Positions 1 through 4,730 of a DNA stretch of 7,101 nt are shown in pieces (within the stretch, counting starts at the first letter, position 1; the number at the start of each line of letters is the position of its first letter). Origin of the DNA: an uncultured Eubacteriales bacterium. Lineage in GTDB: Bacteria; Bacillota; Clostridia; Oscillospirales; CAG-272. A program made the translations under genes and the position numbers. A model generated the notes under the pieces. The model was not told the origin of the DNA. It did no database searches and saw nothing but the letters and a program-made list of their open reading frames with translations. The stretch is taken from positions 1-7,101 of the forward strand of contig CABPZV010000104.1 of NCBI GenBank assembly GCA_902462015.1, written 5' to 3'.

Positions 1-43
1 AACAAAACGGAAGCTGCAGCTGCAGCTTCCGTTTTGTTTTTGC
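1..43. terminator. Perfect-palindrome intrinsic terminator at window edge
   Basis: Positions 1-19 are the exact reverse complement of positions 20-38, giving a 38-nt perfect palindrome with a GC-rich core (GGAAGCTGCAG and its complement) and A/T-rich outer arms. On the plus strand it runs into further T residues to position 40. In RNA the stem would close over a tight loop around the CTGCAG centre. It fits a terminator for a plus-strand gene lying left of the window. Because it is symmetric it could also stop transcription from the minus-strand DUF378 gene, which ends at 183. The stem may extend left beyond the window. Confidence 0.8.
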
Positions 44-182
44 CGGGCGATATTGAAATAATATTTACTGCTTCATATTAAGCTTTCCCGGCTTAAATAA
101 CAGAGCTTTCGCATGTCGCCGTATTGAAAACGCTCACTTGATTTGCAGAACAGGCGAGACGGCTGGCAATACGTTTGCGCGC

Positions 183-398
183 TCAGTCTGAAGAACCTTC
201 GCCCAGTTCCACGTGTTCGCGGAAAAGAAGCGAAATGCACCAGAGTGCGGACAGGCCGACAATCGTATAGATAATACGGCTGACTACATGTGACGAGCTG
301 CCGAAAATCCATGCGACAATATCAAACTTGAAAAGACCAACGCTTCCCCAGTTGATGCCGCCGATAATCAGGAGCGTAAGAGCTATTTTGTCAAGCAT
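183..398 (-). CDS. DUF378 family small membrane protein
   Basis: This 71-residue protein matches the DUF378 pattern: it opens MLDKIALTLLIIGGINWG, followed by VGLFKFDIVAWIFG, then SRIIYTIVGLSALWCI. Two hydrophobic segments (about residues 5-23 and 40-60) predict a two-helix inner-membrane protein with a short loop between and a polar, acidic C-terminal tail. Its length is usual for the family. The biochemical function is unknown. The ATG at 398-396 is preceded on the minus strand by an AAAAGG-type ribosome binding site about 8 nt upstream, which supports this start. It is divergent from the regulator gene at 626 and appears monocistronic. The roughly 140 nt between its stop and the palindrome at 1-38 hold only weak inverted repeats (for example TTAAGC at 78-83 with GCTTAA at 91-96) and no gene I can support. 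No clear promoter of its own was found. Confidence 0.85.
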   Translation of the reverse strand: MLDKIALTLLIIGGINWGSVGLFKFDIVAWIFGSSSHVVSRIIYTIVGLSALWCISLLFREHVELGEGSSD

Positions 399-430
399 GA
401 CGGTACCTTTTCCTTTTCCATTTTATTTTC

Positions 431-476
431 GGGATCAATCCCTGAGATTTTGCCCCGTTTGCGTTTTCATACGGGG
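431..476. other. Small inverted repeats in divergent intergenic region
   Basis: Two dyads lie between the DUF378 start and the divergent promoter: GGGAT-CA-ATCCC at 431-442, and CCCCGT (453-458) with ACGGGG (471-476) across a 12-nt loop. Both fall inside the probable 5' untranslated region of the minus-strand DUF378 gene. They could be an operator and an RNA hairpin, but nothing links them to a known regulator. Confidence 0.25.
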
Positions 477-532
477 TACGTAGTTTATTCTTACCCAAAA
501 TATTGCGTATTATTCTCTTTTATTTAAATCAC

Positions 533-561
533 TTGACAAAAAAAATATTAAGGGATATAAT
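533..561 (+). promoter_or_regulatory. Consensus sigma-A promoter for regulator-led gene series
   Basis: A perfect -35 box TTGACA (533-538) is separated by exactly 17 nt from a perfect -10 box TATAAT (556-561). The spacer begins with an A-run, and A/T-rich sequence lies upstream. Transcription should start near 568, leaving a 5' untranslated region of about 58 nt before the ATG at 626. Both hexamers and the spacing match the housekeeping sigma factor optimum, so basal activity should be high unless repressed. Confidence 0.88.
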
Positions 562-625
562 ATCATAATGATTGAGTATTAAGTGCCTGATTATTTGCAG
601 AGTGAAGTCACTGTGAGCTGGTAAA

Positions 626-1513
626 ATGCAAGTATATACGAAAGATATGGTAATAATGGTAAAGGAAGATTTACTTACAAAAATTGAAAATGCTATGCCT
701 GGGCTTTCAAAAAGCCAGCGTGCAATTGGCGATTATATTATAAAAAATTATGATAAATCGGCGTATCTTACGGCGTCGAAGCTTGGACTTGCAATAGGAG
801 TTTCAGAATCTACGGTCGTCCGGTTCGCAATTGAGCTCGGATATGAAGGATATCCGCAGTTTCAGCGGTCGCTGCGTGAATTGGCGCGTACACGGCTAAC
901 GGCTGTTCAGAGAATGAAAATTACAGACAGCCGTATTGGAACGTCGAATATATTAGATTCAGTGCTTCACAGCGATATCAGCAAGATAAAAGAAACGCTT
1001 GAAAATGTCAGTCATGAGGACTTTGAAAGAGCAGTTGAAACTATAATCGGAGCCAAGACAATTTATATTATGGGTGTTCGTATGACATCGTCTCTTGCAA
1101 CTTTTCTTTCTTTCAGTCTCAGCATGATTTTTCCGGATGTGAAGCTTTTGCAGACATCGAGTTCAAGTGAAATTTTCGAGCAGCTTCTTCGTGTTCAGAC
1201 GGGAGACTGTATAATCGGAATTACATTTCCGCGGTATTCGAAGAGAATTATAAATGCTGTTGAGTATGCAAAGAACAGTGGAGCGTCGGTGATTGCTCTT
1301 ACCGACAGCTTGATATCTCCTATAGCTGAGTATGCAGACTGTATGCTTACGGCTAAAAGCGATATGGCGTCATTTGTTGATTCTCTTGTTGCTCCGCTCA
1401 GTATCATCAACGCTCTTGTGGTTGCAATTGCCAGAGAAAAACAGTCTGAGCTTGAGGAGACATTTGAAAAGCTTGAAAATGTCTGGGAGATGTTTGATGT
1501 TTATAACCGCTGA
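626..1513 (+). CDS. MurR/RpiR family transcriptional regulator
   Basis: This 295-residue DNA-binding regulator has the two-domain RpiR architecture. The N-terminal helix-turn-helix domain spans about residues 15-90, with the family pattern LSKSQRAIGDYI, then LTASKLGLAIGVSESTVVRF and LGYEGYPQF. The SIS domain, which binds phosphosugars in relatives, covers about 133-270, including the IYIMGVRMTSSLA segment. Related proteins repress or activate sugar-phosphate, N-acetylmuramate or glucosamine catabolism, but no such gene is present here, so ligand and targets are unknown. In-frame ATGs at 626, 647 and 656 compete. None has a strong ribosome binding site, and the start at 656 (MVKEDLLTKIE) matches the usual family N-terminus best. 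The longest form is given. It is the first gene after the consensus promoter and lies 106 nt upstream of the flavoprotein gene, so it may regulate itself and the series. Confidence 0.92.
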   Translation: MQVYTKDMVIMVKEDLLTKIENAMPGLSKSQRAIGDYIIKNYDKSAYLTASKLGLAIGVSESTVVRFAIELGYEGYPQFQRSLRELARTRLTAVQRMKITDSRIGTSNILDSVLHSDISKIKETLENVSHEDFERAVETIIGAKTIYIMGVRMTSSLATFLSFSLSMIFPDVKLLQTSSSSEIFEQLLRVQTGDCIIGITFPRYSKRIINAVEYAKNSGASVIALTDSLISPIAEYADCMLTAKSDMASFVDSLVAPLSIINALVVAIAREKQSELEETFEKLENVWEMFDVYNR

Positions 1514-1567
1514 GTATGATCGCTGCATTGTTAGCTCCATAACTTAAAAACGTTTTATCACGTGTCA

Positions 1568-1600
1568 TTGACTCTTATCGAAATTTTCAAAATATATATT
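1568..1600 (+). promoter_or_regulatory. Possible weak internal promoter before flavoprotein gene
   Basis: In the 106-nt gap after the regulator gene, TTGACT (1568-1573) is followed after 19 nt by TATATA (1593-1598), in A/T-rich sequence. The -35 box is five of six, but the spacing is long and the -10 box sits very close to the ribosome binding site at 1609. This would give a nearly leaderless transcript start. It is a candidate only. No terminator separates the two genes, so read-through from the promoter at 533 is the simpler explanation. Confidence 0.25.
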
Positions 1601-1619
1601 ATTACAATAGGAAAGAATA

Positions 1620-2873
1620 TTGAATAAAACTGATATTATTGTTGTTGGCGGAGGTGCATCCGGGCTGATGGCAGCCGGTAAAATCCGTGAGCATGGCGGA
1701 GATGTTGTTCTTTTTGAAAAAATGAATCGAACCGGAAAAAAGCTTGGAATAACCGGAAAGGGACGCTGTAATGTTACAAATAACTGTGATTTACAGACGC
1801 TGATCGCAAATGTTAATTCAAATCCCCGCTTTTTATACGGAGCTTTTTCTGATTTTGATTCTGCTGACACTGTGACTTTTTTTGAGTCATGCGGTGTTCC
1901 TTTAAAAACAGAAAGAGGAAATCGCGTCTTTCCGGTTTCGGATAAAGCCTCCGATATAGTAAATGCGCTTCGAAGATACGCCGGTGCATCTGTAAAGTGC
2001 GGGCAGCGTGTTTCTTCGCTTATTACGGAAAATTTTTGCGGAAAAACAAGAATATCCGGCGTAAGGCTTGAAAACGGAAGTGAAATTTACTGTAATGCAG
2101 TAATTCTTGCTACCGGAGGCATGTCATATCCTCTTACCGGTTCAGACGGCGACGGCTATAGGCTTGCCGAATCAGTCGGGCATAGTATAGTTACGCCAAG
2201 ACCATCGCTTGTGCCTCTTGAAGTCAGGGAAAAATGGTGTGCACAGCTGCAGGGGCTTTCCCTGCGCAATGTGGCTGTTCAAATCGCAGACTGCAAAAAT
2301 AATTTTGAAATTGTTTACGAGGATTTCGGAGAACTGCTTTTTACTCATTTCGGATTGAGCGGTCCTGTGATTCTCAGCGCATCTGCACATATAAAAGATA
2401 TTGTTCCGGAACGGTATAAGGTTATAATAGATTTGAAGCCTTCACTTGATGAAAAAACGCTTGACAATCGACTTGTTTCTGACTTTACTAAATATTGTAA
2501 TAAAAATTATTCCAATGCATTGGATGATTTGCTTCCTAAAAAGCTTATCCCGGTAATAATTAAGCTATCCGGAGTATCGCCCGAATGTAAAGTTCATGAT
2601 ATAACAAGAGAACAGCGACGCTCTGTCCTTGAACTTTTAAAGTCATTTACGCTTACAGTTACCAGACTAAGACCTATAGAAGAAGCAATTATAACATCCG
2701 GAGGGGTAAATACTAAGGAAATTTCTCCGAAAACTATGGAGTCAAAGCTTGTTACGGGACTTTATTTTGCCGGGGAACTGATTGACGTTGATGCGTATAC
2801 CGGCGGATTTAATCTTCAGATTGCTTTTTCTACCGCAGTTCGTGCTGCTGAATCGGCGCTTTTGCAGAATTGA
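1620..2873 (+). CDS. HI0933/BaiN-like NAD(P)/FAD-dependent oxidoreductase
   Basis: This 417-residue flavoprotein belongs to the HI0933 (YhiN/BaiN-like, 'aminoacetone oxidase') family and should be cytosolic. Visible signatures run in order. A dinucleotide-binding motif VVGGGASGLMAA (residues 8-19) is followed by the ribose-binding acid in LFEKM (E34). Then come GKKLGITGKGRCNVTN (39-54), LATGGMSYPLTGSDGDGY (163-180), GELLFTHFGLSGP (237-249) and the C-terminal FAD signature GLYFAGELIDVDAYTGG (about 380-396), which continues into NLQIAFSTA. Length is typical and the gene is intact. The start is TTG at 1620: AGGA at 1609-1612 lies 7 nt upstream and the first residues lead straight into the Rossmann strand. 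The physiological substrate is unsettled for most members; one characterised relative, BaiN, acts on bile-acid intermediates, but that activity cannot be assumed here. It precedes cmk by 144 nt. Confidence 0.92.
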   Translation: MNKTDIIVVGGGASGLMAAGKIREHGGDVVLFEKMNRTGKKLGITGKGRCNVTNNCDLQTLIANVNSNPRFLYGAFSDFDSADTVTFFESCGVPLKTERGNRVFPVSDKASDIVNALRRYAGASVKCGQRVSSLITENFCGKTRISGVRLENGSEIYCNAVILATGGMSYPLTGSDGDGYRLAESVGHSIVTPRPSLVPLEVREKWCAQLQGLSLRNVAVQIADCKNNFEIVYEDFGELLFTHFGLSGPVILSASAHIKDIVPERYKVIIDLKPSLDEKTLDNRLVSDFTKYCNKNYSNALDDLLPKKLIPVIIKLSGVSPECKVHDITREQRRSVLELLKSFTLTVTRLRPIEEAIITSGGVNTKEISPKTMESKLVTGLYFAGELIDVDAYTGGFNLQIAFSTAVRAAESALLQN

Positions 2874-2987
2874 AACTGATAATCCCGGCATTTTATTATT
2901 ATTTAAATATATTTTATACAAGACTGAATTGATTAATTCTGATATTATTAAAGAAAAATCGTCCGACGGTTATCACTTGATTTTACG

Positions 2988-3004
2988 CTGCCGCATGGCG
3001 GCGG
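2988..3004 (+). other. GC-rich hairpin abutting the cmk ribosome binding site
   Basis: CTGCCGC (2988-2994) can pair with GCGGCGG (2998-3004) across the three-base loop ATG, giving a 7-bp stem with one G-U pair in otherwise A/T-rich surroundings. It ends 3 nt before the GGAG ribosome binding site (3008-3011) of cmk. It would bury the only purine-rich stretch that could serve the alternative ATG at 3006, which favours the start at 3018. It might tune translation of cmk. No T-run follows, so it is not an intrinsic terminator. Confidence 0.4.
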
Positions 3005-3017
3005 AATGGAGATTGTT

Positions 3018-3683
3018 ATGATTAATATTGCACTTGACGGACCTGCTGGGGCAGGAAAAAGCTGGCTTGCGAAAACTTTGGCGGAAAAGCTTGGGTATAT
3101 TCATGTTGATACAGGAGCATTGTATCGGTCGATAGGACTTTATATGCAGCGCAGGGGATTTTTACTTGATGATAGAAAAAAATTTGTTGAGAGTTTGCCT
3201 GAAATTACGCTTTCTCTTAGCTTCAGCGGCGGAAAACAGCATGTAATTTTGTGCGGTGAGGACGTAACAGATTTTATTAGAACACCGGAAATTTCACTGT
3301 ACGCTTCTGCTGTATCGTCGCTGCCGGAGGTACGGAAATTTTTGCTTGAGACGCAGCGTAAGCTTGCCAGGGAAAACAATGTTATAATGGACGGGCGTGA
3401 TATAGGAACCGTAATTCTTCCTGACGCTGATGTTAAGATTTTTGTTACTGCAAGCGATGAGATTCGCGCAAAACGCCGTATGCTTGAGCTTAAGGAGAAG
3501 GGAATTGAGCAGTCCTTTGAAGATGTGCTTGCCGATATGAAAAAACGTGATTTTCAGGATGCTTCAAGAGAGATCGCTCCGGCTGTTGCTGCAAAGGATG
3601 CGGTGATTCTTGATAATTCTGAGCTTGACCGCAACGGTACGCTTTTCGAGGCGCTTCGGATTATACGAGAAAAAATCGGTTAA
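3018..3683 (+). CDS. cmk: (d)CMP kinase
   Basis: Cytidylate kinase transfers phosphate from ATP to CMP or dCMP in cytosolic pyrimidine nucleotide synthesis and salvage. The 221-residue protein has the Walker A loop GPAGAGKS (8-15), the substrate-binding segment HVDTGALYRSIG (29-40), MDGRDIGTVILPDADVKIF (124-142) and the LID/arginine region KKRDFQDASRE (175-185). Length and order match bacterial Cmk. The start at 3018 was chosen because GGAG (3008-3011) lies 6 nt upstream and the protein begins directly with INIALDGPAG. An in-frame ATG at 3006 would add four residues but has a poorer, structured ribosome binding site. An oddity is residue 16: the usual threonine after GKS is tryptophan (codon TGG at 3063-3065). 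The rest of the active site looks intact. cmk next to plsC and ispH is a common clostridial arrangement. Confidence 0.95.
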   Translation: MINIALDGPAGAGKSWLAKTLAEKLGYIHVDTGALYRSIGLYMQRRGFLLDDRKKFVESLPEITLSLSFSGGKQHVILCGEDVTDFIRTPEISLYASAVSSLPEVRKFLLETQRKLARENNVIMDGRDIGTVILPDADVKIFVTASDEIRAKRRMLELKEKGIEQSFEDVLADMKKRDFQDASREIAPAVAAKDAVILDNSELDRNGTLFEALRIIREKIG

Positions 3684-3742
3684 AATTTGCTATGCACAGA
3701 TTTTTTATTTATTGTATGCTGAACCAGAAAATTCTACAATCC

Positions 3743-3768
3743 GGCTTTTAAGTGCCGTTTTAAAGGCT
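3743..3768 (+). other. Hairpin downstream of cmk, weak terminator candidate
   Basis: GGCTTTTAA (3743-3751) pairs with TTAAAGGCT (3760-3768) through nine positions, including two G-U pairs, over an 8-nt loop. Only short T stretches follow (TTTCATTAATTAG), so it would be a poor intrinsic terminator. It lies about 60 nt after the cmk stop, and transcription may continue into plsC. The sequence between cmk and this hairpin is A/T rich and shows only a poor promoter-like pair (TTGCTA at 3687-3692 and TATTGT at 3710-3715). No gene is visible in 3684-4049. Confidence 0.3.
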
Positions 3769-3862
3769 TTCATTAATTAGGTAATATGAGTACTAACTAC
3801 AATTTTCGGTGATGCTGCAAACGCCTTATAACTTAGGCAAGATGTCCCGCCATTAAGGCAAT

Positions 3863-3890
3863 CGCCATTAAAGCGGCAGCTTTAATGGCG
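3863..3890. repeat. 12-bp perfect stem-loop (module 1)
   Basis: CGCCATTAAAGC (3863-3874) and GCTTTAATGGCG (3879-3890) are exact reverse complements around the tetraloop GGCA. No T-run follows on the plus strand. An extra copy of the left-arm start, CGCCATTAA, lies at 3848-3856 and could compete for the right arm. Confidence 0.8.
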
Positions 3891-3905
3891 GCAGGTTACA
3901 TCTCA

Positions 3906-3940
3906 CCATTCAGTGGGAGATACAATCTCCTACTGAATGG
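3906..3940. repeat. 15-bp stem-loop (module 2)
   Basis: CCATTCAGTGGGAGA (3906-3920) pairs with TCTCCTACTGAATGG (3926-3940) at 14 Watson-Crick positions plus one G-U pair, over the loop TACAA (3921-3925). It is the longest stem in the cluster and would be very stable in RNA. Its outer arm CCATTCA could alternatively pair with TGAATGG at 4004-4010. Confidence 0.8.
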
Positions 3941-3942
3941 CA

Positions 3943-3970
3943 GGTTGGCTTTGCTAACCCTTGCTAACCC
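3943..3970. repeat. Short hairpin plus tandem 10-mer
   Basis: GGTTGGC (3943-3949) pairs with GCTAACC (3953-3959), with one G-U pair, over the loop TTT. The right arm lies within the first copy of a tandem decamer TTGCTAACCC (3951-3960 and 3961-3970). A partial third copy begins TTGCC at 3971. The second copy could replace the first in the hairpin. Confidence 0.6.
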
Positions 3971-4039
3971 TTGCCACATTGAATGACGGGGCAAGCCCCT
4001 TATTGAATGGTTTTTTACTTCTTATCGAAAGGGAGGGCA

Positions 4040-4060
4040 ATGACGTTATATGAAAAGTGA
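4040..4060 (+). other. Six-codon upstream reading frame overlapping plsC start
   Basis: ATG at 4040 opens a frame reading MTLYEK and ending TGA at 4058-4060. It overlaps the first codons of plsC (ATG 4050) in another frame. It lies 2 nt after GGGAGGG (4031-4037), rather close for initiation, while the plsC ATG is rather far at 12 nt. It may be chance or may take part in translational coupling. Confidence 0.2.
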
Positions 4061-4703
4061 TGGAATAAATAAAAAGAATAGATTTTATACTGTTATTCAT
4101 GCAGTCTTTGCCGGTCTGATGAGGCTGATCTTTCGGGTAGAGGTAATTAATCCGGAAAACGAGCCCACAGACGGAAGAGGAATGATAGTGTGCTGCAATC
4201 ATCTGTCGAATGCCGACGTAGTTATTTTAGTTGCTTCTATGAAAAACCAGGTTCATTTTCTTGCGAAGTCTGAATTGTTTAAAATACCTTTGTTAGGAGC
4301 TTTTATCCGCGCAATAGGAGCATATCCGATAAAGCGTGGAGCTGCCGATGTCGGAGCGATTAAAAAGACGATAGAGCTTGCTGATGACGGATATACGGTT
4401 GGCTTTTTTCCGCAGGGTACAAGAAAGCCCGGGGTAATGCCTGAGCGCTCATCTGCGCGTTCCGGAATCGGTATGATTGCCATGCATACAAAAGCGGATA
4501 TACTTCCAGTGGCGCTCGTGTCAAAGAATTTTCACATAAGACCTTTTAGAAAGAATAAGCTTGTTATAGGAAGTCCGGTCTCGCATGAGAGTATAGTAGC
4601 TTTAGCAGGTGACCGGAAGCGTTCTGCATCTGAACAGTATAAAATTATTACCGGGGAGATATTTAATTCGGTGGTGGAGCTTGCAAAGAAAAATATATTT
4701 TAG
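4050..4703 (+). CDS. plsC: 1-acyl-sn-glycerol-3-phosphate acyltransferase
   Basis: This 217-residue PlsC-type (LPLAT) enzyme should acylate lysophosphatidic acid to phosphatidic acid, the precursor of membrane phospholipids. The catalytic HX4D motif is H51-LSNA-D56 in CCNHLSNADVV. The second block is GAYPIKRG (90-97). The glycerol-phosphate-binding block is FFPQGTRKPG (119-128), carrying Q122 where FPEGTR is the commonest form. A fourth block, ADILPVALVS, follows. No long transmembrane helix is evident, though the N-terminal segment around 12-30 is hydrophobic and may dock on the membrane. The start ATG at 4050 has a strong GGGAGGG ribosome binding site at 4031-4037, but 12 nt away, and a six-codon frame (4040-4060) overlaps it. 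The ispH fusion gene begins 27 nt after its stop, indicating co-transcription. Substrate specificity within the acyltransferase family is inferred, not shown. Confidence 0.92.
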   Translation: MKSDGINKKNRFYTVIHAVFAGLMRLIFRVEVINPENEPTDGRGMIVCCNHLSNADVVILVASMKNQVHFLAKSELFKIPLLGAFIRAIGAYPIKRGAADVGAIKKTIELADDGYTVGFFPQGTRKPGVMPERSSARSGIGMIAMHTKADILPVALVSKNFHIRPFRKNKLVIGSPVSHESIVALAGDRKRSASEQYKIITGEIFNSVVELAKKNIF

Positions 4704-4730
4704 TAGGATTAATATTTGGAGAGAAATTTA

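Larger units (their letters stand above)
3848..4016. repeat. Multi-hairpin modular repeat cluster between cmk and plsC
   Basis: This stretch, the distal part of a 366-nt gene-free gap, is built from related modules. CGCCATTAA occurs at 3848-3856 and again at 3863-3871. Two stem-loops (3863-3890 and 3906-3940) share arms of the form CCATTxA...TxAATGG, and each right arm is followed by GGCAGGTT (3890-3897 and 3939-3946). A third hairpin (3943-3959), a tandem TTGCTAACCC (3951-3960 and 3961-3970), a GGGG-CAAG-CCCC hairpin (3988-3999) and two copies of ATTGAATG (3978-3985, 4002-4009) follow, then six Ts (4011-4016). The density of dyads and lack of coding capacity suggest a decayed miniature mobile or palindromic repeat element, or a structured leader RNA for plsC-ispH. 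Neither can be decided from one copy. Confidence 0.65.

Noticed and set aside
73..312. 79-codon minus-strand frame overlapping DUF378
   Set aside because: It overlaps the well-supported DUF378 gene in another frame, lacks a recognisable domain and is not preceded by a convincing ribosome binding site.
509..539. Minus-strand promoter for DUF378 overlapping the divergent promoter (TTGTCA 539-534, AATAAT 514-509)
   Set aside because: The spacer is 19 nt and the -10 box is weak; the -35 resemblance arises from the overlapping plus-strand box.
3848..4010. CRISPR array
   Set aside because: The repeats are palindromic modules of differing sequence and spacing, not identical 24-40 nt repeats with regular unique spacers, and no cas gene is present.
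3954..4202. 82-codon minus-strand open frame across the hairpin cluster and plsC start
   Set aside because: It lies antisense to plsC, has no family resemblance, and its 3' part runs through repeats. It is a shadow frame.
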